DNA of 64,000 nt from positions 48,611 through 112,610 of the forward strand of contig NZ_JAFBID010000011.1 of the NCBI RefSeq assembly GCF_016811235.1. The letters are read 5' to 3'. Every line of letters starts with the position of its first letter. Within the stretch, counting starts at the first letter, position 1. This DNA is from Microvirga arabica. GTDB lineage: Bacteria > Pseudomonadota > Alphaproteobacteria > Rhizobiales > Beijerinckiaceae. A program made the position numbers and the translations under genes. Positions 28,330 to 37,912 of this stretch are shown here, in pieces. The notes under the pieces are model-generated. The model ran no database searches. It saw nothing but the letters and a program-made list of their open reading frames with translations, and was not told the origin of the DNA.

Positions 28330-28490
28330 CAGTGCCGTGATGCCATCTTCATGTGCCGGTGATCCCTCTTTCCGTTCAGGGGCATCGCCATAGTTTGACG
28401 AGGGGGGCTATTGCAAGGGTAGAGATAGCTGGCCTAACGTCAATAAACGATACGCCAATTTCGATTGTTTGCCCACCAAGGGAAGCCTGC

Positions 28491-29762
28491 ATGGCAAATG
28501 CGGTCATGGAGCCGAACACAGAGACAGGCCTGCCCCTGGTCAAGTCCCGTTCGGGAGCAAGGGTCCTCATCTACAGCCACGACACGTTCGGGCTCGGCCA
28601 CCTACGCCGGTCGCGGGCGCTCGCCAATGCCATCGTGGAGGCGCAGCCGGGCACCTCGGTGATCATCATCTCGGGATCGCCCGTGATCGGCAATTTCGAG
28701 TTCGAGAGCGGCGTCGACTACATCCGCATCCCGGGGGTCACCAAGCTTCACGACGGCGACTACCGCAGCCTCAACCTGAATGTGAGCCTGGACGAGGCGG
28801 TGGGCCTGCGCCAGGCCCTCATTCTCCAGGCGGCCAAGGCCTTCCAGCCCGACGTGTTCATCGTCGACAAGGAGCCCACGGGCTTCCGCGGCGAGGTTGT
28901 GCCGGCGCTCGACTATCTCAAGGCCGCTGGCTGCAAGCTCGTGCTCGGCATCCGGGACGTCATGGACGAGCCTGCCCTCCTGGTTCCGGAATGGGAGCGC
29001 AAGGGCGCAAAGACGGCCCTGATCCGGTATTACGACGAGATCTGGGTCTATGGCCTGAAGGACGTCTACCAGCCCCTCAAGGCGCTGGACCTGCCGCAGG
29101 ACGTGGAGAATCGAATCACCTATACCGGCTACCTGCGCCGGGACGTGCCGCCGACCCCGTCCCTGACCAAATACCCGAAGATCACCAAGCAGCCCTTCAT
29201 CCTGGTGACCACCGGCGGCGGCGGCGACGGGGACGACCTGATCGACTGGGTGATCTCGGCCTACGAGGCGGATGCGGACCTCGACCAGCCTGCCCTGATC
29301 CTGTTCGGCCCCTTCATTGACCGGGACAAGCGCCGCTCCTTCGTGGAGCGCATTGCCAAGCAGCCGAAACTCGACGTGATGTCCTTCGACAACAAGATCG
29401 AGTGGCTCATGAAGAAGGCCGACGCGGTGGTGGCCATGGGCGGCTACAATACCTTCTGCGAGGCCCTGTCCTTCGACAAGCGCACGCTGATCGTCCCGCG
29501 CACGCGGCCGCGGCTGGAGCAGTATATCCGGGCGGTCGAGGCCGAGCGCCTCGGCCTCGTGTGCATGCTGAGCGATTACAAGGAACCGCGCACGCCCGAG
29601 CGCATGGCAGCGGCCCTGCGCAGCCTCTCGTCTCAAGCACGCCCGTCGGAGGTGGTGATCCCGGGTCTCCTCGACGGGCTTGACCGGGTGCGGGAACGGC
29701 TCAAAGTGCTGACCGAATCCCGACCCCAGTTTGCCCCTGCCTACCATCAGGCGGCCGAGTAG
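28491..29762 (+). CDS. MurG-like (GT28-type) glycosyltransferase
   Basis: This 423-residue GT-B protein resembles predicted MurG-like glycosyltransferases. The N-terminal glycine loop region is HDTFGLGHLRRSRALANAIV. The C-terminal donor-binding domain has LVTTGGGGDGDDLIDW and AVVAMGGYNTFCEALSF. The donor is probably a UDP-sugar. I start at the ATG at 28491 because GGGAAG lies 7 bases upstream; the frame runs open to 28353. It is the first of four tightly spaced glycan genes (8-bp gap to the next). Confidence 0.83.
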   Translation: MANAVMEPNTETGLPLVKSRSGARVLIYSHDTFGLGHLRRSRALANAIVEAQPGTSVIIISGSPVIGNFEFESGVDYIRIPGVTKLHDGDYRSLNLNVSLDEAVGLRQALILQAAKAFQPDVFIVDKEPTGFRGEVVPALDYLKAAGCKLVLGIRDVMDEPALLVPEWERKGAKTALIRYYDEIWVYGLKDVYQPLKALDLPQDVENRITYTGYLRRDVPPTPSLTKYPKITKQPFILVTTGGGGDGDDLIDWVISAYEADADLDQPALILFGPFIDRDKRRSFVERIAKQPKLDVMSFDNKIEWLMKKADAVVAMGGYNTFCEALSFDKRTLIVPRTRPRLEQYIRAVEAERLGLVCMLSDYKEPRTPERMAAALRSLSSQARPSEVVIPGLLDGLDRVRERLKVLTESRPQFAPAYHQAAE

Positions 29763-29770
29763 CGTGACGA

Positions 29771-31042
29771 ATGCTCCCCTCCCCAGCAGCCCGACGCATT
29801 GCCGTCGTCGTCAAAGGTTATCCACGCCTTTCTGAGACCTTCATCGCCCAGGAGATCCTGGCCCTCGAACAGCGCGGTCTCGACCTCGAGATCTGGTCTC
29901 TCCGGCACCCGACGGAGCGGGCCGTGCATCCGATGCACAAGGCGATCAGAGCGAGAGTCACATATCTGCCGGAGTATCTCTACGAAGAGCCCCTGCGCGT
30001 GCTGCGCGGCGCATTCTGGAGCCTGGGCCAGAAAGGCTTCGGGGCCACGATCAAGGCGTTCTGGCGCGACCTGAAGCGCGACTTCACCGCCAACCGGGTG
30101 CGCCGCCTCGGCCAGGCCTTCGTGATGGCCCGGGAACTGCCGGCGGAGGTGCGGCACCTGCATGTGCATTACCTGCACACACCGGCTTCCGTGGTTCGCT
30201 ATGCGGCGCTCCTGACCGGCCGGACCTGGACCTTCTCGGCCCATGCCAAGGACATCTGGACGACGCCGGATTGGGAAAAGCGGGAGAAGATGGCCGAGGC
30301 CCGTTGGGGCGTGACCTGCACGGCCCAAGGCACCGCGCATCTGCAATCGCTGGCGCGGCCGGAGCAGGTGTCGCTCGTCTATCACGGGCTCCATCTCTCG
30401 CGCTTTCCCTCACCGCCCGAGAGCCGCCCCGCCCGCGACGGCTCGGACCCGCTCGATCCGGTGCGCATCGTCTCGGTCGGCCGGGCCGTGGCGAAGAAAG
30501 GATACGGCGATCTGATCCAGGCGCTCGCCGCCCTGCCGCCGGATCTGCACTGGCGCTTCGCCCATGTGGGCGGCGGCGAGCTGCTGGGCAGCCTCAAGAA
30601 GCAGGCCGAACAGGCCGGCATCGCCAGCAAGGTGGCGTTCCTCGGCTCCAAGGCGCAGCCCGACATCATCGGCCTGCTACAGGTGGCCGATCTCTTCGTC
30701 CTGCCGTCCAAGGAGGCGAAATCGGGCGACCGGGACGGCCTCCCGAACGTGATCATGGAAGCCGCGAGCCAGGGCCTTGCCATCGTGGCGACGGACTTCG
30801 CCGGGATCCCCGAATTCATCCGCAGCGGCACTGAGGGCGAACTGGTTCCGCCGTCGGATTGGGAGGCGTTGTCCAACGCGCTCAACCTGCTCGCCCGCGA
30901 CCCCGAACGGCGCAAGGCACTCGGCTCCGCAGCCTTCGCGCGCCTGCGCCGCGACTTCTCCATGGAAGGCGGGATCGACGTTCTGGAAGAGCGCCTGCGC
31001 GCCGTCAGCGACAACACCCAGAAAGAGGCGGAGCGGGTGTGA
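29771..31042 (+). CDS. GT4 family glycosyltransferase
   Basis: This 423-residue GT-B glycosyltransferase starts with VVVKGYPRLSETFIAQEI, typical of GT4 enzymes in exopolysaccharide clusters. The C-terminal GT1 domain contains VSVGRAVAKKGYGDLI, HVGGGELL and the donor-binding E-x7-E region DGLPNVIMEAASQGLAIVAT. It is soluble or peripherally bound to the inner membrane. Its stop overlaps the next start by 4 bp. Confidence 0.88.
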   Translation: MLPSPAARRIAVVVKGYPRLSETFIAQEILALEQRGLDLEIWSLRHPTERAVHPMHKAIRARVTYLPEYLYEEPLRVLRGAFWSLGQKGFGATIKAFWRDLKRDFTANRVRRLGQAFVMARELPAEVRHLHVHYLHTPASVVRYAALLTGRTWTFSAHAKDIWTTPDWEKREKMAEARWGVTCTAQGTAHLQSLARPEQVSLVYHGLHLSRFPSPPESRPARDGSDPLDPVRIVSVGRAVAKKGYGDLIQALAALPPDLHWRFAHVGGGELLGSLKKQAEQAGIASKVAFLGSKAQPDIIGLLQVADLFVLPSKEAKSGDRDGLPNVIMEAASQGLAIVATDFAGIPEFIRSGTEGELVPPSDWEALSNALNLLARDPERRKALGSAAFARLRRDFSMEGGIDVLEERLRAVSDNTQKEAERV

Positions 31043-32169
31043 GCCAAGCAAGGCCAGTGGCGTTCTACGCTCCCTTGAAGAGCCCGGACCATCCGCTTCC
31101 GTCAGGCGACCGCACCATGGCGCGCCTGCTGATGAAGGCGCTTGACCGGGCAGGTTATCCGCCGCAGCTCGCGAGCGAGCTGCGCACCCTCGACAAGGCC
31201 GGCGATCCGCAGCGTCAGGCTCACATCAGGCAGCAATCGCTCGCGGAGGCCTCGCGCCTTGTCGAGCACTACAAGGCCCTGCCGGAGGAAAGCCACCCCT
31301 GCCTGTGGTTCACCTACCACGTCTATTACAAGGCGCCGGACTGGATCGGCCCGTGCGTGGCCGAGGCGCTGAACATTCCCTATGCCGTTGCGGAAGGATC
31401 GCGGGCTGCAAAGCGAGCGCACGGCTCATGGGCTCTGGCGCATGAGGGAGCGGAGGCTGCTCTCGACCGGGCCGACGCGATCTTCGTCATGACGGCCCAT
31501 GATCGTGAGGCCTTGGAAAAGGCCCAACCAAGGCATCAGGTGTTGGTCGATTTTCCTCCCTTTCTCGACCTGCAGGACTGGCCTGCGGCGAGCACTCTTC
31601 CCTCACCTGGAAACGTGCCGCGGCTGCTCACCGTCGCCATGATGCGACAGGGCGACAAGCTCGCCTCCTATGGCATCCTCGCCTCGGCCCTCGAAGGCGT
31701 ACAGCATCTGCCCTGGTCGCTCGAGATCGTGGGAGACGGCGAAGCGCAGGATCGGATCGCGCAGCTTTTCTCGTCTATGGCTGACCGTGTGCGCTTTCAT
31801 GGGCGGATCGAGAGTCGCGCCGAGTTGAAAGCACTTTATGAAAGCGCCGAACTCTTCGTCTGGCCTGCCGTCAACGAAGCCTATGGCATGGTGTTGCTGG
31901 AGGCTCAGGTCCTGGGCTGTCCGGTGCTCGCCGGCGCCTATGGCGGCGTCGCCAGCGTGGTGAAGCATGGGGAAACCGGCGTGCTGACGCAGCCCGGCGA
32001 CATCACGGCCTTTGCCGATGCCTTGAGCATGCTCCTGCAGGATCGCACCCGGCTCCAAAGCTTCGGTGCCAATGCCCTGCGCTTCGTGCGGCAGGAGCGC
32101 GGTCTCGATCAGGCCGCTTTGCGCTTGCGCAATGCGCTCGACCCGATCACGGCTCGAGTGGGAGCATGA
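31039..32169 (+). CDS. GT4 family glycosyltransferase
   Basis: This 376-residue GT-B protein is translated from a GTG at 31039 that overlaps the upstream stop (GTGA). It begins SQARPVAFYAPLKSPDHP. The C-terminal half has the GT1-type segments TVAMMRQGDKLASYGIL, LEIVGDGEAQDRI and NEAYGMVLLEAQVLGCPVLA, with the Glu that holds the donor nucleotide. An upstream ATG in the same frame lies inside the preceding gene and would give an unconserved Arg-rich leader. Part of the four-gene glycan operon. Confidence 0.85.
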   Translation: MSQARPVAFYAPLKSPDHPLPSGDRTMARLLMKALDRAGYPPQLASELRTLDKAGDPQRQAHIRQQSLAEASRLVEHYKALPEESHPCLWFTYHVYYKAPDWIGPCVAEALNIPYAVAEGSRAAKRAHGSWALAHEGAEAALDRADAIFVMTAHDREALEKAQPRHQVLVDFPPFLDLQDWPAASTLPSPGNVPRLLTVAMMRQGDKLASYGILASALEGVQHLPWSLEIVGDGEAQDRIAQLFSSMADRVRFHGRIESRAELKALYESAELFVWPAVNEAYGMVLLEAQVLGCPVLAGAYGGVASVVKHGETGVLTQPGDITAFADALSMLLQDRTRLQSFGANALRFVRQERGLDQAALRLRNALDPITARVGA

Positions 32170-34106
32170 GCTTGCGCGTTCTCATCGCCGTCACGCATCT
32201 TCTGGGCGCGGGCCACCTGACGCGGGCGGCCGCCCTGGCGCGCGCCTTCGCCGGGGCTGGGCACGAGACGACCCTCGTGTCAGGCGGAACCCCTGCTCGT
32301 CTGGCCGATCTCGGTGGAGCCAGGCTGGTTCAGCTGCCGCCCGTGCGCACCATCGGAACCGATTTCAAGACGCTGCTCGACGAGAACCTCCATGCGGTCG
32401 ACGAGGAGTATCTTGAGCGGCGACAAGCGATTTTGCTCGACACGCTCCGCAGCACCCGGCCCGACATCCTCATCACCGAGCTCTTCCCCTTCGGACGACG
32501 GGTGCTCGCGGGCGAGTTCACGGCGCTGATCGAGGCCGCCCGTGCCTTGAACCCGCGCCCGCTCGTCCTGTGCTCGATCCGCGACATCCTCGTGGCACCC
32601 GCAAAGGCCGAGCGCATCGCTGAGGCGCATGATCGAATCCTGCGCGACTACGACGCCATCCTCGTCCACGGCGATCCCAACCTCGTGCCCCTGGAGGCCT
32701 CATGGCCGGTGGATGAGGGGATCAGGCCGCTCCTGCGCTACACCGGCTACGTGGATGAGAACGAGAATGCCGTACCCGAGGCGCACCGGCACGGCATCGT
32801 GGTCTCCGGCGGATCGAGCGCCGCGAGCCTGCCGCTGTATCGTGCCTCTCTCGAAGCAGCACGTCTGGTAAACGACCGCCCCTGGCGCATCCTCGTCGGG
32901 CGAGGCGTATCGGAAGAGGACTTTCAGGCGCTCCGGGGCAGCGCCCCGGACCATGCCGTCGTCGAGTGGGCGAGGCCCGATTTCCGCGCCCTGCTCGCCG
33001 GAGCGGAAATCTCCGTCAGCCAAGCCGGCTACAACACGGTGGTGGACCTTCTGCGCTGCGGCGTGCGGTCGGTTCTCGTCCCCTTCGAGGCAGGCCACGA
33101 GACGGAGCAGCGCCTGCGGGCCGAGCGTCTGAAGAGGATAGGGCTTGCCGATCTCGTCTCCGAGGACGAGCTGTCCAGGACACGCCTCGCGGAGGCAATC
33201 TGCCAGAAGCTGGCGCAGCCCGCCTCCCCCCCACCAGCCGTCGCCGTCGACGGAGCACGGCAGAGCGTCGCCATCGCAGAAAGCTTGATCCTGTCCAGGC
33301 CTGCCCTGCACCCGAAGTTCGACTGGTCGCCTCTGAACAGCGCCCTGGACCGTGCCAGGGATCAGGGCTGCCCGGTTCGCCTCTGGTGGCGGGATGACGA
33401 TGCGGTCGCCCACACCCCCGCCCTCGGCCGCCTTTTGACGCTGGCCCGCCGGTATGATGCCGGGATCGGGCTGGCGGTCATCCCGAGCAGCCTTCAAGCC
33501 TCTCTGGCGACGTGCCTTGCGGATGAAAGTTCAGCTTTTGCCCTCGTGCATGGCTGGAGCCACGACAACCACGCTCCTCCAGGGACCAAAAAGGCGGAGT
33601 TCGGCGCCCATCGTCCGGTTGAAATCATGGCGGCGGAAGCGCCGCGCGCTCTGCATGCAGCCCGCCGCCAACTGGGAGCGAAGCTGCTGCCGGTCTTCGT
33701 GCCGCCCTGGAACCGGATTTCCGGCGAATTGATTCCGCACCTGCCGCGCCTGGGCTTTGCCGGATTGTCGACTTTCACGGATCGAGCTGCCGCCACCCCC
33801 GCCCTAGGCCTGCTTCAGATCAACACCCATGTGGATCCCATCGACTGGCGAGGCACCCGCAGTGCAGTTGCGCCTGAACAGATGATAGCCGACCTTGCAG
33901 GAGCCATCGAGCGCCGCATCGCCGGCAAGGCCGACCTGGACGAGCCCATCGGTCTCCTGACCCATCATCTCGTCCATGACGAAGTCATCTGGTCGTTATG
34001 TGAAAGGCTTATCGCGCACCTCACCGCGCGCGGCGTCCATTTCTTGAGTCCCGATGCGTGTTTCGGAATGGAAACAGGGTCACATTTGCGATCTAATGGG
34101 ATCTGA
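32166..34106 (+). CDS. Glycosyltransferase/polysaccharide-deacetylase-like fusion
   Basis: Residues 1 to ~370 form a MurG-like GT-B domain: VTHLLGAGHLTRAAALARAF, GIVVSGGSSAASL and SQAGYNTVVDLLRCGVRSVL. Residues ~385-640 resemble a polysaccharide deacetylase (NodB-like) barrel, with LWWRDDDAVAHTPAL for the metal-binding Asp pair, VHGWSHDNHAPPG with a His-x3-His-type element, and FVPPWNRIS. The fusion would couple sugar transfer with N- or O-deacetylation. Its ATG overlaps the upstream stop (ATGA). The deacetylase call is by motif only. Confidence 0.78.
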   Translation: MSLRVLIAVTHLLGAGHLTRAAALARAFAGAGHETTLVSGGTPARLADLGGARLVQLPPVRTIGTDFKTLLDENLHAVDEEYLERRQAILLDTLRSTRPDILITELFPFGRRVLAGEFTALIEAARALNPRPLVLCSIRDILVAPAKAERIAEAHDRILRDYDAILVHGDPNLVPLEASWPVDEGIRPLLRYTGYVDENENAVPEAHRHGIVVSGGSSAASLPLYRASLEAARLVNDRPWRILVGRGVSEEDFQALRGSAPDHAVVEWARPDFRALLAGAEISVSQAGYNTVVDLLRCGVRSVLVPFEAGHETEQRLRAERLKRIGLADLVSEDELSRTRLAEAICQKLAQPASPPPAVAVDGARQSVAIAESLILSRPALHPKFDWSPLNSALDRARDQGCPVRLWWRDDDAVAHTPALGRLLTLARRYDAGIGLAVIPSSLQASLATCLADESSAFALVHGWSHDNHAPPGTKKAEFGAHRPVEIMAAEAPRALHAARRQLGAKLLPVFVPPWNRISGELIPHLPRLGFAGLSTFTDRAAATPALGLLQINTHVDPIDWRGTRSAVAPEQMIADLAGAIERRIAGKADLDEPIGLLTHHLVHDEVIWSLCERLIAHLTARGVHFLSPDACFGMETGSHLRSNGI

Positions 34107-34136
34107 AGCGTTATGCTCGTAGGCTTGGAGGAGCAT

Positions 34137-36002
34137 ATGGAAGCGCCCATCCTGTCGGTTCGCGAACTGACGGTCGACTTCAGCACCGATGCCGGGAATT
34201 TCCGGGCAGTCGACGGCCTGACCTTCGACATCCCGAGGGGGAAGACCGTGGCGCTCGTCGGCGAGTCCGGGTCCGGCAAGTCCGTGACCGCGCAGGCCAT
34301 CCTCCAGATCCTGTCGAAGAAGGCCAAAATCACGAACGGCTCCCTTCTCTTCAACGATCCCTCGAACGGGGGAAGCATCGACATCGCGTCGCTGCCGGCT
34401 GAGAGCGACGCCATGCACAGCCTGCGCGGCGGACGCATCGCCATGATCTTTCAGGAGCCGATGACCTCCCTGTCGCCGCTCCACACCATTGGCGACCAGA
34501 TCTCCGAGGCGCTGATGATCCACGCCGATGTGGACCAGGCGACGGCGAACCAGAGGACCATGGACGTGCTCAACCGGGTCGGCTTTCCCGACCCGAAACG
34601 CGCGCTCAGAACCTACCCGTTCGAGCTCTCCGGCGGCCTTCGCCAGCGCGCCATGATCGCCATGGCGCTCATCACGCGGCCGGCCCTGCTGATCGCCGAC
34701 GAACCCACGACGGCGCTCGACGTGACGACGCAGGCGCAGATCCTCGATCTCATCAAGGAATTGCAGGTCGAGACGGGCATGTCGGTGCTCCTCATCACCC
34801 ACGATCTCGGCGTGGTGGCCAACGTGGCCGACGAGGTGGTGGTTATGTATCGCGGGCGGATCATGGAGGCCGGCTCACGGGAGGAGATCTTCCGCAATGC
34901 CCAGCATCCCTACCTCCAGGCGCTCATGCGCGCGGTGCCGCGCTTCGCCATGGCGGATGATGAGCGCCTGACGCCGATCCGCGAGGTGAAAAGTGCGAGC
35001 CTTGCAAGTCTCGATGCACCGCAGCGCGTGCAGCCGGCAGGCCCGATCCTGAAGGTGGAGCGCCTCACGAAATCCTTCACGCTCCGCTCGGGCTGGTTCG
35101 CCGGCAAGTCGCGCGAGATCCGCGCCGTCAGTGAGGTGGATCTCTCCCTTCCGGCAGGAACGACCCTGGGGCTTGTCGGCGAATCCGGCTGCGGCAAGAC
35201 CACCGTGTCCAAGATGATCATGCGGGCGATCACGCCCAATTCCGGGAAGGTTCTGTTCGACGACGGCACCGGCCCCAAGGACGTGCACAAGCTAGAAGGC
35301 GAGGCGCTGACCACCTATCGCCGCTCGGTGCAGTTCATCTTCCAGGATCCGTTCTCGTCCCTCAATCCGCGCATGACGGTCTACGAGTTGCTCACCGAGC
35401 CCCTGCGCATCCACGACATCGGCACCTCGGACGAGCGCTACGAGCGCGTGAAGCATCTCCTCGAGATGGTGGGGCTCGATCAGCGGGCGCTCCGGCGCTA
35501 CCCGCATTCCTTCTCCGGCGGCCAGCGCCAGCGCCTCGGCATCGCCCGGGCGCTTGCCCTCGAACCGCGCGTCCTGCTCTGCGACGAGCCGGTCTCGGCT
35601 CTCGACGTTTCGGTGCAGGCGCAGGTGCTGAACCTGCTCAAGGATCTGCAGTCGGCGCTCGGCCTGTCCTATCTCTTCGTGTCACACAATCTCGCGGTGG
35701 TCGATTACATCGCCGACACAATTGCGGTCATGTGCCGGGGCTACATCGTCGAGGAAGCTCCGAAATCCTCGCTGTTCCGCAACCCGGTTCACCCCTATAC
35801 TCAGGCGCTGCTCGCGGCCGTGCCTGACCCGGATATCGACCGGCCCCTCGATTTCACCAAGCTGCGCACGGGCGGCTTCTCGCAGCCCTCCGCATGGCCG
35901 GAGCCCTTCCGCATCGCGCCCGGCGAGTTCGGGGTGATGAAGGAAATCGAGCCAGGCCATAAGGTTCGGCTGGGGCGCCCGACAGCCCGGGAGGCTGCAT
36001 GA
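34137..36002 (+). CDS. Dipeptide/oligopeptide ABC importer, fused dual ATPase
   Basis: Two ABC ATPase domains in one chain (YejF-like, equivalent to DppD plus DppF) power the importer encoded downstream. Domain 1 has Walker A GESGSGKS, signature [12 protein letters not shown] and Walker [14 protein letters not shown]. Domain 2 has [21 protein letters not shown] and [12 protein letters not shown]. The ATG at 34137 sits close behind GGAGGAG; an in-frame ATG at 34113 is less likely. It begins just after the glycan operon but its own Shine-Dalgarno and function point to a separate unit. Confidence 0.93.
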   Translation: MEAPILSVRELTVDFSTDAGNFRAVDGLTFDIPRGKTVALVGESGSGKSVTAQAILQILSKKAKITNGSLLFNDPSNGGSIDIASLPAESDAMHSLRGGRIAMIFQEPMTSLSPLHTIGDQISEALMIHADVDQATANQRTMDVLNRVGFPDPKRALRTYPFELSGGLRQRAMIAMALITRPALLIADEPTTALDVTTQAQILDLIKELQVETGMSVLLITHDLGVVANVADEVVVMYRGRIMEAGSREEIFRNAQHPYLQALMRAVPRFAMADDERLTPIREVKSASLASLDAPQRVQPAGPILKVERLTKSFTLRSGWFAGKSREIRAVSEVDLSLPAGTTLGLVGESGCGKTTVSKMIMRAITPNSGKVLFDDGTGPKDVHKLEGEALTTYRRSVQFIFQDPFSSLNPRMTVYELLTEPLRIHDIGTSDERYERVKHLLEMVGLDQRALRRYPHSFSGGQRQRLGIARALALEPRVLLCDEPVSALDVSVQAQVLNLLKDLQSALGLSYLFVSHNLAVVDYIADTIAVMCRGYIVEEAPKSSLFRNPVHPYTQALLAAVPDPDIDRPLDFTKLRTGGFSQPSAWPEPFRIAPGEFGVMKEIEPGHKVRLGRPTAREAA

Positions 36003-37912
36003 TGCTCAACACCTGCAAAACCACGCTTGCCCTGACGCTCGCGCTCGGATGGCTGGCGCTGCCCGCCTGGGCACAGAATTACCAGGAACCGCCTTTCTTC
36101 GCCGACCTGCCGCAGGACAAGAAGCTCCCGCCGATAGTCGAGCGGCTCCCGACGCCGCCCATCGTGGTCGGCTCGTCAGGCCAGTACGGCGGCGACATCG
36201 TCACCCTGGTGCCCCGCCCGCGCGACATCCGCTACATCTCGACCTTCACCTATACGCGTCTCGTCGGCTACGACCGGAACCTGGACCTCCAGCCCGATCT
36301 GCTCGAGAGGTTCGAGAACGAGGACGACCGGGTCTTCACCTTCACCCTGCGCGCCGGCCATCGCTGGTCGAACGGTTCGCCCTTCACGGCGGAGGATTTC
36401 CGCTACTACTGGGAAGACGTGGCGCACAACCTCGAACTCTCGCCCGCGGGCCCGCCCGAGTTCATGCTGGTGGACGGCAAGCCGCCCCGCTTCGAGGTGC
36501 TCGACGAGCGCACATTGCGCTACACCTGGGACAAGCCCAATCCGCGTTTCCTGCCGCAGCTCGCCGGACCGCTCGATCCGGGCATCTACCGGGCGTCGGC
36601 CTATCTCAAGCAGTTCCACACCAAATACGCCGACAAGGCCGCCCTTGAGGAGAGGGCCAAGCAGCAGAAGCTGAAATCCTGGGCTGCGCTCCACAACCGC
36701 ATGGACGATATGAAGGAGCAGACCAATCCCGACCTGCCGACCCTCATGCCATGGCGGGTGATGAATGCGGCGCCGGCAAACCGCTTCATCTTCGAGCGCA
36801 ACCCCTATTACCACCGTGTCGATGCCGAGGGCCGGCAGCTTCCTTACGTCGACCGCATCCTCATGGACGTGTCGGCGAGCGGGCTCTTTGCCGCCAAGGC
36901 CAATGCGGGCGAAGAGGACCTGCTGTTCCGCGGCCTCAACATGGGCGACATTCCCGTGCTGAAGCAAGGTGAGAAGGCGAAGGGTTACACGACCCTGCTC
37001 TGGCCCTATGCCCGCGGCACGGAGCTTGCGCTCTATCCCAACCTCAACACGGTGGATCCGGTCTGGCGCGGGCTCAACCGGGATGTCCGCTTCCGCCGCG
37101 CCCTGTCCCTCGGCATCGACCGCAAGACCCTCAACAACGCGCTGCTCTTCGGGCTCGGCGTCGAGGGCAACAACACCATCGTGGCGGAAAGCCCGCTCTT
37201 CATGCCGGAGCTGCGCACAAAATACGCAGGCTACGATCCGGACCAGGCCTCGCGCCTCCTCGACGAGATCGGACTGACCAAGCGCAACGGCGCCGGCATC
37301 CGCCTGTTGCCGGACGGACGCGAGTTGGAGATCATCGTCGAGACCGATGGCGAAAGCAGCCTCGTGGTGGACGGGCTCACGCTCATTGGGGAGTTCTGGC
37401 GCGAGATCGGCGTGCGGCTCTTCGTGAAGCCGCAGGACCGGACGGTGCTGCGCAACCGTTCCTATGCGGGCCTCACCATCATGGTGGCGGCTCCAGGCCT
37501 CGACAACGCCATCCCGACCGCCATCATGCCTCCGACAGAGCTTGCTCCCATGCGCCAGGACAACTACGCCTGGCCGAAATGGGGGCAGTACGTGGAGACC
37601 AAGGGCAAGAACGGTGAGGCGGTCGACCTTCCCGAGGCGGAGCGCCTTCTCAAGTCCTACGAGACCTGGATGACCACCGGAAACCGGGAGGTTCAGCGGG
37701 CGGCATGGCGCGAGATGCTGCAGAACCATGCCGAGAACCAGTGGATCATCGGCACCATCGCGGGCGCGCTCCAGCCCATCGTGGTGCGCAATGGTCTCAA
37801 GGGCCTTCCCGCCAAGGCCCTTTACAGCTGGGAGCCGACGGCGATGCTTGGGATCTACCGGCTCGATGAAATCTCCTGGAACAAAGCCGCCGGCAAAGAG
37901 GCCCGTCGATGA
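35999..37912 (+). CDS. ABC transporter substrate-binding protein (SBP family 5)
   Basis: This 637-residue periplasmic binding protein has a signal peptide ending at PAWAQ. The extracellular solute-binding family 5 fold is shown by LLERFENEDDRVFTFTLRAG, HRWSNGSPFTAEDFRYYWED and RFRRALSLGIDRKTLNNALL. It is about 100 residues longer than DppA, as in YejA-type proteins. The start overlaps the upstream stop (ATGATG). The ligand is unknown; with an amidase downstream, an amide or peptide-like compound is plausible. Confidence 0.9.
   Translation: MMLNTCKTTLALTLALGWLALPAWAQNYQEPPFFADLPQDKKLPPIVERLPTPPIVVGSSGQYGGDIVTLVPRPRDIRYISTFTYTRLVGYDRNLDLQPDLLERFENEDDRVFTFTLRAGHRWSNGSPFTAEDFRYYWEDVAHNLELSPAGPPEFMLVDGKPPRFEVLDERTLRYTWDKPNPRFLPQLAGPLDPGIYRASAYLKQFHTKYADKAALEERAKQQKLKSWAALHNRMDDMKEQTNPDLPTLMPWRVMNAAPANRFIFERNPYYHRVDAEGRQLPYVDRILMDVSASGLFAAKANAGEEDLLFRGLNMGDIPVLKQGEKAKGYTTLLWPYARGTELALYPNLNTVDPVWRGLNRDVRFRRALSLGIDRKTLNNALLFGLGVEGNNTIVAESPLFMPELRTKYAGYDPDQASRLLDEIGLTKRNGAGIRLLPDGRELEIIVETDGESSLVVDGLTLIGEFWREIGVRLFVKPQDRTVLRNRSYAGLTIMVAAPGLDNAIPTAIMPPTELAPMRQDNYAWPKWGQYVETKGKNGEAVDLPEAERLLKSYETWMTTGNREVQRAAWREMLQNHAENQWIIGTIAGALQPIVVRNGLKGLPAKALYSWEPTAMLGIYRLDEISWNKAAGKEARR

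Noticed and set aside
30859..31038. Upstream extension of the GT4 gene starting at 31039
   Set aside because: The extension lies within the previous gene, is Arg/Pro-rich and unlike any glycosyltransferase; the GTG overlap is a normal coupled start.
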